Source: JANNOG01 sp031398915 (GTDB lineage: Bacteria > Actinomycetota > Actinomycetes > Actinomycetales > JBBAYJ01). From it: a DNA stretch of 44,952 nucleotides. Location: assembly GCA_031398915.1 (NCBI GenBank), contig JANNOG010000105.1:1-44952 (forward strand), read 5' to 3'. Position 1 is the stretch's first letter; each line of letters opens with the position of its first letter. The translations under genes were made by a program, and so were the position numbers. Positions 7,782 through 15,203 of this stretch are shown here, piece by piece. The notes below the pieces were generated by a model. That model was not told where the DNA came from. It ran no database searches and was given only the letters and a program-made list of their open reading frames with translations.

Positions 7782-8459
7782 TCAGCGGTCGGCGTGCCCG
7801 TGGCCCTCGTGGTCGTGGCCGTGGTCGTGCCCCTCGTCGTGTCCTTCGTGGCCATGGCCCTCGTCATGGCCGTCGTGGTCGTGGCCTGCCTCACCGGTGG
7901 GCTCGATGACTGTCTCACCGGTGGGCTCGATGACTGCCTCGCCGGTGGGCTCGATGACCGACTCGGCCGTGGATTCGGCAGTGGGGTCGAGAATCGAGTC
8001 GGGCGTCGGGTCGACCACCGCAACGATCGGGTCGACCGTCTCGCCGATCACGACAGCGCCGGTGGCGGGGCGCACCGGGGAGTCAGGGCGCTGCCGAGTC
8101 AACGTTGCGAAGGCCTGACGGACCACGTCAGAGGCATTCCGACCGTCGCGCACCCGATCGGCGACGACGCGACCCCGCGAGCTCAGCCCCTCGTACGCCT
8201 CCTCGACCTGACTTGCGACCTTGAGCGCACGGCTGACGGCGATGCGAGGGACGTCCGCGGCCTCGACCGAGACCCCGTTGTTCCAGGCTCGGGCCCGCTC
8301 GGCCAGCTCACTGCCGTGGCGGGTGGCGGAGGCGGCCACCTGCCGGGCCCGCTCTGCTATCAGGTCGGACGCACCGAGGGCGGCGTAGACCGGCTTGCTG
8401 ACGGGGTCGGGGGCGCCTTCGGTGGACTCTGTGGACGATGCAGACGATGTGGTCTTCAT
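7782..8459 (-). CDS. HbhA-like protein with a histidine-rich C-terminal tail
   Basis: 225 residues. Residues 15-125 are mainly helical (PVYAALGASDLIAERARQV, EEAYEGLSSRGRVVADRV) and resemble the N-terminal part of the heparin-binding haemagglutinin family. Position between an XRE regulator and DUF2516 is the mycobacterial hbhA position. The C-terminus is different: instead of the Lys/Ala/Pro repeats of mycobacterial HbhA it has three 8-residue VIEPTGEx repeats and then about 35 residues almost entirely of His, Asp, Glu and Gly (GHDHDGHDEGHGHEGHDEG and on). This tail looks like a metal-binding, acidic segment, so heparin binding is unlikely. The ATG overlaps the stop of the XRE gene. No signal peptide is visible. 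Confidence 0.75.
   Translation of the reverse strand: MKTTSSASSTESTEGAPDPVSKPVYAALGASDLIAERARQVAASATRHGSELAERARAWNNGVSVEAADVPRIAVSRALKVASQVEEAYEGLSSRGRVVADRVRDGRNASDVVRQAFATLTRQRPDSPVRPATGAVVIGETVDPIVAVVDPTPDSILDPTAESTAESVIEPTGEAVIEPTGETVIEPTGEAGHDHDGHDEGHGHEGHDEGHDHGHDHEGHGHADR
7785..7888. repeat. Degenerate repeat encoding a His/Asp/Gly-rich tail
   Basis: Forward-strand text alternates gtcgtg, ccctcgtgg and gtggtcgtg units. On the minus strand these encode GHDHDGH, DEGHGHEGH and DEGHDHGHDHEG. The repeat is irregular at the base level but regular in amino acids, which suggests selection on composition. Confidence 0.7.
7890..7961. repeat. Three 24-bp tandem repeats in the HbhA-like gene
   Basis: Three head-to-tail units (7890-7913, 7914-7937, 7938-7961) with few changes, each starting ctc(a/g)ccggtggg. 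They encode the eight-residue VIEPTGEx motif on the minus strand. The copy number may vary by slippage. Confidence 0.85.
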
Positions 8460-8923
8460 GATTGCTCCTGGATGAGGCGGTCGTCACGGACGAACGCGGA
8501 ATACACGTCGATCAGAGCGCGGCGCTGCGCGGGGTCGAGCTGCGGATCACCGGCGATGGCGTCGATGACCGCGTGGGTCGAGGAACGTTCAGGCGGGGGG
8601 GATGTCGACGAACTGTTCGATGTCTCGTTAGTGGAGGTGCCGTGATCGGGCCGGTCAGCCTGGTCCGGCTGGTCCGCCTGATCTGCCTGGTCGAGCAATC
8701 CGGCACGGGTGTAGAGCGCCGTCGCCGAGATGCTGAGACCGCGCGCGATCTGCTGCAGTACGTCCGCGGACGGTCGCCGCAAACCCCGCTCGATCTGGCT
8801 GAGGTAGGGATTGCTGACCCCGGCCGCAGTCGCCAACTGGCGTAGCGACATCTGGGCGCTCTGCCGTTGTTGGCGCAAGAACGCACCAAGGTCGTCGACC
8901 ACGCTCTCGCCAGGCACGGCCAC
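8456..8923 (-). CDS. XRE-family transcriptional regulator (Rv0474-like)
   Basis: 155 residues from the GTG at 8923. The N-terminal helix-turn-helix is LGAFLRQQRQSAQMSLRQLA, AAGVSNPYLSQIERG and RRPSADVLQQIARGL, then ALYTRAGLLD. A Q/D/P-rich linker (DQADQADQPDQADRPD) and a Ser/Thr-rich stretch separate it from a C-terminal helical segment, AVIDAIAGDPQLDPAQRRALIDVY. This architecture is that of the XRE regulator next to hbhA in mycobacteria. Its stop overlaps the HbhA-like ATG, so it probably controls its own operon. The dyad just upstream (8929-8954) is the likely operator. Confidence 0.9.
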   Translation of the reverse strand: MAVPGESVVDDLGAFLRQQRQSAQMSLRQLATAAGVSNPYLSQIERGLRRPSADVLQQIARGLSISATALYTRAGLLDQADQADQPDQADRPDHGTSTNETSNSSSTSPPPERSSTHAVIDAIAGDPQLDPAQRRALIDVYSAFVRDDRLIQEQS

Positions 8924-8928
8924 AGTCT

Positions 8929-8954
8929 GCTTGCAGCTGCTTGCAAACGCAAGC
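8929..8954. promoter_or_regulatory. Probable operator of the XRE regulator
   Basis: GCTTGC (8939-8944) and GCAAGC (8949-8954) form a perfect 6-bp inverted repeat with a 4-bp spacer. A third half-site GCTTGC lies at 8929-8934, 10 bp from the second, one helical turn. The array fills most of the 39 bp between the permease stop and the XRE GTG start, so a protein bound here would block transcription start or early elongation. Autoregulation is an inference. Confidence 0.6.
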
Positions 8955-8962
8955 GCAACCCC

Positions 8963-10231
8963 TCAGCCCAGGCCCCACCAGGCCAGACACGCCGCCAGCC
9001 CGACGCAGCCGACCACACCCACAACCGGGACCAACCGGTTGAGAGCACCCATTCCGACCGATTCGCCCGGCAGTCGCAGGGCAGCCAGGTTCGCCACGGC
9101 GTAGTAGATCAACACGCTGGCCGCGGACACCGCGACGGTGACCACGGCGCCGACGTCGGGAAACAACCGGGCGACCCCCACCACGACCAGAACCGCTGCA
9201 CCCGCGGTCAGATCGCAGACCCATGGCGTCGACCACCGAGGGTGGACCCGGCTGAGGAGTCCGGGCACCTCACCCACTCGGGACATCGCCAGCAGCACCC
9301 GACTGATCCCGGCCTGCACGCCGAGTGCCACCGCCGCCGAGGCCGCAGTAGCCGCCACCGGGACCGCGACCAGCCATACCGACGCGAGCGGGACACGCGC
9401 CGCCACGTCGGCCACCGGAGTCAGCGACTCCCCCAGCGCGTCGTAGCCCAGCACCCGGAGGCCGGCCGCGAGCACCAGGGCGTACAGCAGGGCTGAGCAG
9501 ACGAATGCGATGGCTATCGCCAGCGGGATGGTGCGGCGCGGGCGGCGTACCTCTTCACCCAGGGTCGCGATCCTCGCGTATCCGGCGAAGGCGAGGAAGA
9601 ACAGCCCAGCGGCGATGCCCACGCTCAGCAGGGGTGACCTCGCAGGGTCCGGCGCGTCCCCGACCGCGGCGGCCGGGGACGCGCCGTCGCCCGACCCACC
9701 CAGGGCGGCCAGCGACACGCCCACCAACACACCGACGACGCCGCCGACCAGTACGGCACTGGCCACCGCGGTCCGGGTGATGCCGGTCAGGTTGGCCACA
9801 GTGAACGCGACCACGGCGAGCAGCGACACCACCGTCACCGCCGTCTCGGTGTCGATTCCCGCCAACCGGCCGAGGTAGGCCCCCACGGTCAGTGCCGCGG
9901 CTGCTGCGGAGGCGATCTTGCCCACGACGAAGCACCAACCTGCCAGCGAACCCGCCACGGGGTGGATCAGTGCTCGACCCCAGTGGTAGGCGCCACCGCT
10001 GACCGGGTACCGGGCGGCCAGTCGCGCCGCGGACGTGGCGTTGCACGCTGCGACCAGGCCTGCGACCACCAGACCCAGCGCGACATAGCGCCCAGCCACG
10101 GCGGCGGCCGGACCGGCGACGACGAACACCCCGGTCCCGACCATGCCGCCAAGGCCCAGCACGACGGCTGCCGCGAGACCCAGTTGACGTCGAAGCGACC
10201 CGTCGGCGGACGGTGGGGCCTGTGGGCTCAC
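8963..10231 (-). CDS. APC-superfamily amino acid permease
   Basis: 422 residues from the GTG at 10231, about 12 membrane segments. The first helix has the APC signature GLGGMVGTGVFVVAGPAA, with the unwound GxG region that binds the substrate's amino and carboxyl groups. RYPVSGGAYHWGRALIHPVAG and GYARIATLGEEVRRPRRTIP are the typical family loops. The length is slightly short for the family (430-500). The specific substrate is not evident. It is the gene upstream of the XRE regulator on the same strand, with 39 bp between them. Confidence 0.88.
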   Translation of the reverse strand: MSPQAPPSADGSLRRQLGLAAAVVLGLGGMVGTGVFVVAGPAAAVAGRYVALGLVVAGLVAACNATSAARLAARYPVSGGAYHWGRALIHPVAGSLAGWCFVVGKIASAAAAALTVGAYLGRLAGIDTETAVTVVSLLAVVAFTVANLTGITRTAVASAVLVGGVVGVLVGVSLAALGGSGDGASPAAAVGDAPDPARSPLLSVGIAAGLFFLAFAGYARIATLGEEVRRPRRTIPLAIAIAFVCSALLYALVLAAGLRVLGYDALGESLTPVADVAARVPLASVWLVAVPVAATAASAAVALGVQAGISRVLLAMSRVGEVPGLLSRVHPRWSTPWVCDLTAGAAVLVVVGVARLFPDVGAVVTVAVSAASVLIYYAVANLAALRLPGESVGMGALNRLVPVVGVVGCVGLAACLAWWGLG

Positions 10232-10291
10232 GGCCGCTATCCAAGCCGACCTGAGCCGACCCGAGCCAACCGGCCCGCAGTGGCTGGGGTT

Positions 10292-10312
10292 GCGCCGCCC
10301 TCGGTTCGGCGC
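10292..10312. terminator. Hairpin after rsiG, possible terminator
   Basis: GCGCCG (10292-10297) and CGGCGC (10307-10312) form a perfect stem with a 9-base loop, 10 bp past the rsiG stop codon. There is no U-rich tail on the minus strand, so termination is uncertain. Confidence 0.4.
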
Positions 10313-10321
10313 GGGTACGCC

Positions 10322-10933
10322 CTAGAGGGTGGGCGACGACTGGGTCAGGACCTCTTCGACCCGCGCCTCACCCTCGCGATACCGCCGACCCAACTCGTCC
10401 GACAACGTGTCCAGAACCACCTGTACGTCTTTGCGCGCCTCGCTGACCTGGCCTTCGAGGTCGATGAGCTGCTCCTGAACCGAGATGATCTGAGCGTCGT
10501 CCAACGCCGTGAGATGGGAGAATTCGACGTCGGCCACGGCAGCCTCGGCGGCCCGCCGATGCTCACCCGCCCGGCTGGGGATCTTGACCACGAAGCGGCC
10601 CAGACCGTAGGCCGACGTCGGCTGGTCGGCCAGTGTCGCGGCCAAGACGGCGACCATCTGTTCGGTCGACTCGGCGCTGAGACCGCGCCGACCGGTCGAC
10701 CGGGTCTGCTGCTCGGCGCGGAGCAGGTCGAGGCGTCCGTGAAGCAGTCGACGCGAGTAGGACAGGTCGACCTCCTCCTGCTCGGCCTCGGCCCGCTTGG
10801 ACCTCAATTCGTCGATCGACCAATCGGTCAACCCATCCAGGAAGCCCACCCCGAGGACCCGGTCGATCCGTCGGCGCCCACCCTCGATGGCCATGGTGGA
10901 CGTGCTCGTCGTCGATGATGTGCCGCCTGACAT
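10322..10933 (-). CDS. rsiG: RsiG-type c-di-GMP-binding anti-sigma factor (AmfC family)
   Basis: 203 residues. The start is set by GGAGG six bases before the ATG at 10933; an upstream in-frame ATG at 10981 lacks this. RsiG in Streptomyces holds the sigma factor WhiG inactive when c-di-GMP is bound, through two copies of E(X)3S(X)2R(X)3Q(X)3D on antiparallel helices. Both copies are here: Glu160, Ser164, Arg167, Gln171, Asp175 match exactly; Glu54, Ser58, Arg61, His65, Asp69 match except for His in place of Gln. The flanking helices are strongly coiled-coil. The N-terminal 15 residues are Ser/Thr-rich. The partner sigma factor is not in the window. Such proteins are often annotated 'aerial mycelium formation protein'. 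Confidence 0.88.
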   Translation of the reverse strand: MSGGTSSTTSTSTMAIEGGRRRIDRVLGVGFLDGLTDWSIDELRSKRAEAEQEEVDLSYSRRLLHGRLDLLRAEQQTRSTGRRGLSAESTEQMVAVLAATLADQPTSAYGLGRFVVKIPSRAGEHRRAAEAAVADVEFSHLTALDDAQIISVQEQLIDLEGQVSEARKDVQVVLDTLSDELGRRYREGEARVEEVLTQSSPTL

Positions 10934-10958
10934 GACGCCTCCGAAACTGGAACACCTC

Positions 10959-10988
10959 TGAGTAGCCGACTCAACACTCATGGTGAGT
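10959..10988. promoter_or_regulatory. Nested palindromes upstream of rsiG
   Basis: Four 5-bp half-sites are arranged TGAGT (10959-10963), ACTCA (10969-10973), ACTCA (10976-10980), TGAGT (10984-10988), with spacers of 5, 2 and 3 bp. Every adjacent pair of opposite polarity forms an inverted repeat. The array is 26-55 bp upstream of the rsiG ATG, a typical operator or activator position. No known regulator is assigned to it. Confidence 0.5.
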
Positions 10989-11037
10989 CCTGCGGTGGAG
11001 TATTGCCCATGCGGACACGATCAGGCGGGCATTCGGG

Positions 11038-12081
11038 TTAGGCGAGGCCGAGCGGTTCTTGAGCGGCCGCGACCAGACCGCCCGCGCTGAGCACGCCCAG
11101 CCCCCGCTCCTCGTCGATCTTGCGCTTGACGACAGCGAGCGCGATCGGGCCGAGTTCGGCATGGCGGGCAACGCTGGTCAGCTGCCCGACGACGGTCCGG
11201 TCGTCCAGTTGCACCGCATCACCCCGGGCGGGCAGCGTGTGACCCGACCCGTCGAGGTGCAACAGGGCGAGGCGACGCGGTGGTCGCCCCAGATTGTGGA
11301 CCCGCGCGACGGTCTCCTGTCCGCGATAGCACCCCTTCTCCAGGTGTACCGCGGTCCGCAACCAGTCGATCTCGTGCGGAATGGTGCGGTGGTCGGTCTC
11401 GAAGAGGTGGCGCGGACGGGCGGCGGCGACCCGCAGCGCCTCGCTCGCCCAGGTCCCCACCAGCGGTCGGTCACCGATCCGCGCGGCTAGCTCGGCCCGG
11501 GGTACCACAACCTCGCGCCACGCCCAGTCCCGTCCCACGTGTGCCGTCGAGTCGAGCCCGTAGACCGCCGTGACGGCACCGGCATGCGGCCACGAATCGA
11601 CCCAGGCCAGATCCTCGCCGGCCGCGGACGGGGTCGAACGGGCCTCACCCAGGACAGCCCACTCGGCGCTCACGTCGCGGGGTTCGACTCGCAGCAGGAA
11701 CCTCATCCGTTCCAGCCAGGCGAGCAGCGGTGCCACGGTGCCGGGTTCGACGCTGAGCCATGTCGTGGTGGCGTCGTCCACCACGTGCATCACGTGCTCG
11801 ATGTGGCCGTTCGGGCTGAGGATCATCGCCTCGGTGGACTCGTTCGGCGCCAGCGCGGACAGATGCTGCGTCGTCAGACTGTGCAACCACGTCAGTCGAT
11901 CCGGACCCGTCACCGTGATCACCCCACGATGGGACAGGTCGACGACGCCCAGGCCCTCGGTGAGGTACCGCTGTTCGCGACCCGGGTCGCCGTAGTGCCA
12001 GGCGACCGCATCGTCCACCCCGCTACCGGCCACAGCTCCGGGACGAGCGAGCAGCGGGCTGCGATCCAGTGCGACGGTCAT
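11038..12081 (-). CDS. ygfZ: YgfZ-type folate-binding protein (GcvT-like)
   Basis: 347 residues from the ATG at 12081. It belongs to the GcvT-like tetrahydrofolate-binding family that supports repair or assembly of Fe-S enzymes. The signature KGCYRGQETVARV is intact, including the cysteine. LGVVDLSHRGVITVTGPDRL and FETDHRTIPHEIDWLRTAVH are other family motifs. The C-terminal beta-barrel follows (DGSGHTLPARGDAVQLD). It lies upstream of rsiG on the same strand, with about 100 bp between them. It is divergent from the MCP-like gene, with 73 bp between the starts. Confidence 0.93.
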   Translation of the reverse strand: MTVALDRSPLLARPGAVAGSGVDDAVAWHYGDPGREQRYLTEGLGVVDLSHRGVITVTGPDRLTWLHSLTTQHLSALAPNESTEAMILSPNGHIEHVMHVVDDATTTWLSVEPGTVAPLLAWLERMRFLLRVEPRDVSAEWAVLGEARSTPSAAGEDLAWVDSWPHAGAVTAVYGLDSTAHVGRDWAWREVVVPRAELAARIGDRPLVGTWASEALRVAAARPRHLFETDHRTIPHEIDWLRTAVHLEKGCYRGQETVARVHNLGRPPRRLALLHLDGSGHTLPARGDAVQLDDRTVVGQLTSVARHAELGPIALAVVKRKIDEERGLGVLSAGGLVAAAQEPLGLA

Positions 12082-12154
12082 ATCTGATGGTAGACGCGAT
12101 CAAGCCGGCGCCGACATCGTCCGATGGTGACGAGAGCCGGTCGAGGAGGAAACA

Positions 12155-13852
12155 GTGCGTGGACACCAGGCCGTGTGGCACCCGGACGGTCGGACTCTGG
12201 AATTCTCCTTCCACGGATTGTGGGGAGATGCCGAACGCGGCTCCTGGGCGAGCGAGTTCGCCGCATTGATCCCCACCCGACGCCCCGGATTCTGCTTCCT
12301 CGTCGACTTCAGTGACTATCCGCCACAAGAACCTGCCACCCAGCTCCTGCATCAACAGATGATGACCTTGGCGCTGGACAGAGGCCTGCACGCTGCCGTG
12401 CACATCGTCCCGTCCGCTGTCGTGCGCCATCAGATGAAGCGCGCCTCGGATGCGACGCCGCAGCACGCCCGCTTCCGGTACGCGGCGACGATGGCGGACG
12501 GGCTCCGGATTCTTCACGCCGTGGAGACCGAGCGCGATCATGCCGTCGATCATGCCGTCGGCGCCGAGGCATCGGCAGCTGCTGCTCCGGCGGCCCAGGC
12601 GCCGAACTCCCCGATGAGGATCGCGACTGGACCCGATCCCATGGTCCTGGTCGCGCTGCGATCGAGAGGGGCCGCGATCGTCGTGGCGAACACGCTGTCT
12701 CTCGCTGCCGTCCTGGTGTCCGGCCGAGCCGGCCTGGGCCCGGGCATCGTTGCAGCCTTGGCGTGTGCGGCCACGGCGTTCGTCACGCTGGTGGTTCCGG
12801 CGGCCCTGTCCGGGGGTGACGGTGTCCGACGTGGTGGCCGGGACAGTGTCCGAGGCAGTGGCCGGGACAGTGTCCGGCGTGGTGGCCGGGACAGTGACCG
12901 AGGCAGTGGCCGGGACAGTGTCCGAGGCGCCGATCGCCGCTCGCCGCCACCCGGCAACGGATTCGCGCACGATGCCGCCGAGATCGCAGACATCCAGCAC
13001 CGTGCCACGAGCCTGGCTGCCCATGCCCGCCACCTGCACGAGCGCGGCGTCACCCTGGCTGACGTCGCCACCGAAGCGGATGGTGCCTCGCGCGAGATCG
13101 TCGCGGACGCGACCCGGATGGCCGAGCGGTTGCAGTCGGTGGCCGCGGACACCGCCGAGATGGCCGCGTCGATCAGCGAGATCCACCAGCAGACGGCATG
13201 GGCGAGTCGCCTGACCATCGGCGCGGCGGACGAGGCGCAGCGCACCAGAGAGCTGGTGGCCGCGCTGGACACCTCGTCGCGTGAGATCGGGCAGGTGGTG
13301 TCCCTGATCCGGACGATTGCCGGACAGACCAACATGCTGGCCCTCAACGCCACCATCGAGGCGGCTCGGGCCGGGGAGGCGGGGCGTGGGTTCGCAGTGG
13401 TCGCGACCGAGGTCAAAGGCCTGTCCCAGGCCACTGCGGGGGCGACCAAACAGATCGAGGACCGGGTTCGCGCGATTCAGCAGAACGTGGTCGAGACCGT
13501 GGCGGCGATCGATCACATCGCCGGGGTCGTGGCCGAGGTCAACGGCGCGCAATCGGCGGTGTCGGCCGCTGTCGACGGGCAGCTGTACGTCACGACCAAG
13601 ATCAGTCAGGCAGTCGAGGGCACGACCGCTGACACCGCCGCCATGGTCGACCGGATCCGCACCCTGGCCTTGACCACCAGCGAGGTCAGCGCAGCCGCCA
13701 GCGTCAGCACCGAGATCGCCACCGAGTTGACCACGTTGGGCACGCAGGTATCTCGCCTCGTCGCGGGCCATGACTCCGGCGCCGGCGCTGGTCTCGTGCA
13801 CGCCGACGCCCGCGACGGCCACGCCCGAGCCGGCGCGACACTCATGTCGTGA
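12155..13852 (+). CDS. Orphan methyl-accepting-chemotaxis-like protein with cytosolic N-terminal domain
   Basis: 565 residues. The start is set by GAGGAGG seven bases before the GTG at 12155. Residues 1-115 have no signal peptide and resemble a SpoIIAA/STAS-like fold (LEFSFHGLWGD, FCFLVDFSDYPP). Two close membrane segments follow at about 173-218. An Arg/Gly/Asp/Ser repeat (RGGRDSVRGSGRDSV) spans about 223-260. From about 270 to 545 there is an MCP signalling coiled coil with the receptor tip QTNMLALNATIEAARAG and GRGFAVVATEVKGLS. There is no periplasmic sensor domain. No cheA, cheW, cheR or flagellar gene is in the window, so the output partner is unknown. The stop overlaps the trmB start. 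Confidence 0.85.
   Translation: MRGHQAVWHPDGRTLEFSFHGLWGDAERGSWASEFAALIPTRRPGFCFLVDFSDYPPQEPATQLLHQQMMTLALDRGLHAAVHIVPSAVVRHQMKRASDATPQHARFRYAATMADGLRILHAVETERDHAVDHAVGAEASAAAAPAAQAPNSPMRIATGPDPMVLVALRSRGAAIVVANTLSLAAVLVSGRAGLGPGIVAALACAATAFVTLVVPAALSGGDGVRRGGRDSVRGSGRDSVRRGGRDSDRGSGRDSVRGADRRSPPPGNGFAHDAAEIADIQHRATSLAAHARHLHERGVTLADVATEADGASREIVADATRMAERLQSVAADTAEMAASISEIHQQTAWASRLTIGAADEAQRTRELVAALDTSSREIGQVVSLIRTIAGQTNMLALNATIEAARAGEAGRGFAVVATEVKGLSQATAGATKQIEDRVRAIQQNVVETVAAIDHIAGVVAEVNGAQSAVSAAVDGQLYVTTKISQAVEGTTADTAAMVDRIRTLALTTSEVSAAASVSTEIATELTTLGTQVSRLVAGHDSGAGAGLVHADARDGHARAGATLMS
12822..12928. repeat. 24-bp tandem repeat, about 4.5 copies
   Basis: Units start at 12822, 12846, 12870 and 12894, with a partial unit from 12918. 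Consensus begins gtgtccgaggca and ends gtggccgggaca. On the plus strand it encodes alternating (V/D)R(G/R)(S/G)GRDS octapeptides in the MCP-like protein, just after the membrane hairpin. Confidence 0.88.
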
Positions 13853-14583
13853 CACATCGCGGCCCGACTCTGGGCGAACCGACCGGTGGGTCGCCCTCAC
13901 CCTCGACCACGGCGGTGCGATCCTTCAAGCACCGCAGAGGCAGGATCACCGACGGTCAGCAGGCGGCGTTGCGCACCCTGTCGCCGTCGCTGGGGGTGGC
14001 GACGACCGATGAGCCGCTGGATCTCGACGCAGTGTTCGCCCGGTCGGCCCCGGTGACGCTGGACATCGGATTCGGTATGGGTGAGGTCACCGTCGCCATG
14101 GCCGCCGCCGACCCGGCGAGCGACATCCTCGCCGTCGACGTCCACACCCCTGGCGCGGGCGCTCTCCTTCGAGCGCTGGACGACGCACGTCTGACGAACG
14201 TACGAGTGATCGTCGCGGACGCCGTCACCGTACTGACACAGATGGTGGCCGAGCAGTCACTCGCCGAGGTCCGGTTGTACTTCCCCGATCCGTGGCCCAA
14301 GGCCCGACACCACAAGCGCCGGCTGGTCTCGCCGTCGTTCGCCCGGCTGGTCGCCACCCGGCTGCGCCCCGGGGGTCGATGGCACATCGCCACGGACTGG
14401 ACGCCGTACGCCGCGCACGCCCTCGCCGTCCTGGCGGCCGAGGATCTGCTGGTCACCCCGGCAGGACCACTGAGCGAGCGCCCACCGTGGCGCCCGGTGA
14501 GTCGCTACGAGCGGATCGGTCTGGCCCGTGGCCATCAGATCAGCGACATCGTGGCCCACCGTCGCTTCGACGACGTCCACTGA
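13849..14583 (+). CDS. trmB: tRNA (guanine-N7)-methyltransferase
   Basis: 244 residues from the GTG at 13849, overlapping the MCP-like stop by 4 bases. It methylates G46 in the variable loop of tRNAs using SAM. Motif I is LDIGFGMGEVTVAMA, followed by LAVDVHTPGAG and the family-defining RLYFPDPWPKARHHKRRLV. The C-terminal part has HIATDWTPYAAHAL and RYERIGLARGHQISDI. The N-terminal 30 residues are a loose Ser/Thr/Pro extension, common in actinobacterial TrmB. It is convergent with the nitrobindin gene, with 2 bp between stops. Confidence 0.95.
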   Translation: MTHRGPTLGEPTGGSPSPSTTAVRSFKHRRGRITDGQQAALRTLSPSLGVATTDEPLDLDAVFARSAPVTLDIGFGMGEVTVAMAAADPASDILAVDVHTPGAGALLRALDDARLTNVRVIVADAVTVLTQMVAEQSLAEVRLYFPDPWPKARHHKRRLVSPSFARLVATRLRPGGRWHIATDWTPYAAHALAVLAAEDLLVTPAGPLSERPPWRPVSRYERIGLARGHQISDIVAHRRFDDVH

Positions 14584-14585
14584 GG

Positions 14586-15203
14586 CTAGGTGACGCGATG
14601 CAGCCGTCCCGAGGCATGAGGCGTCAGGTCGTAGCCCTGGGCCGCCATGTCCATCGCCCACAGCAGGTCACCGTCGACCATGCCGTACAACCGGCGAGCC
14701 GCCGAATACTCCTTGGCAGCGGGTGAGCGCATCACCACGTCCGTTGCCAGGTCGATTCGGGCGCCCGTGGCAGTTCCGGCGTACATCTCGAGGATGCCGG
14801 TGGGGTGAGTGAGCAGCAGTTCGACATCGAAGCTGGTCGGCGTGGGTGCGGGGGAAGCGGCGGGGGGCGGTGCGGGGGAATCAGTGGCCGGCCCGGGGGC
14901 ATCGACTGAAAGGGGCGAGGGGCTCTCAGCATCGTCCGCCGGTACCCCACTGGGTCCCAGCACACGCCAAAAGCCGGACTCAGTGCCCAGCGGGCGACCG
15001 ACCACTCCGTCGCTGTCCAACGCCCAGGTGCGCGAATTCCACCGTAGGAAACCCCGGCCGTCCTGCTCGACCACGATCTCCTGGCCGAATTGTTGATCGG
15101 TCGGCATCGACGGGTAGCCGACCACACCAGCTCCCTCCCATGTGCCCAACAGCCAGGCAAGGGGGATGAGGCCAGGGGCGAGATCCGTCGGGATCGGAGT
15201 CAG
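14586..15203 (-). CDS. Nitrobindin-like heme-binding protein (DUF1794) with a Pro/Ala insertion
   Basis: About 205 residues. The family are small beta-barrels that bind heme and isomerise peroxynitrite. The signature GTWEGAGVVGYP is near the N-terminus and the C-terminal histidine in SGRLHRV matches the proximal heme ligand region. Between strands, at about residues 98-133, is a Pro/Ala/Ser/Thr-rich insert (SPAPPPAASPAPTPTS) not seen in the mycobacterial homologue. No ATG, GTG or TTG sits near the domain start. A CTG at 15203, overlapping the upstream TGA as CTGA and preceded by GGGG, is the best candidate. A GTG at 15335 would give an unlikely basic extension. I judge the start uncertain. 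Confidence 0.82.
   Translation of the reverse strand: MTPIPTDLAPGLIPLAWLLGTWEGAGVVGYPSMPTDQQFGQEIVVEQDGRGFLRWNSRTWALDSDGVVGRPLGTESGFWRVLGPSGVPADDAESPSPLSVDAPGPATDSPAPPPAASPAPTPTSFDVELLLTHPTGILEMYAGTATGARIDLATDVVMRSPAAKEYSAARRLYGMVDGDLLWAMDMAAQGYDLTPHASGRLHRVT

Noticed and set aside
7785..7961. Repetitive DNA suggesting a CRISPR-like or minisatellite array
   Set aside because: Units are 24 bp or irregular, with no spacers, and lie within an open frame. They are coding repeats.
10934..10981. 16-residue N-terminal extension of RsiG from the ATG at 10981
   Set aside because: The internal ATG at 10933 has a perfect GGAGG at the right distance, and the extension would run through the palindrome array.
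12023..13900. A 625-codon open frame on the minus strand opposite the MCP-like gene
   Set aside because: It is the antisense shadow of a high-GC gene. Its repeats mirror the 24-bp repeats of the plus strand, and the plus frame has a strong ribosome-binding site and a recognisable MCP domain.
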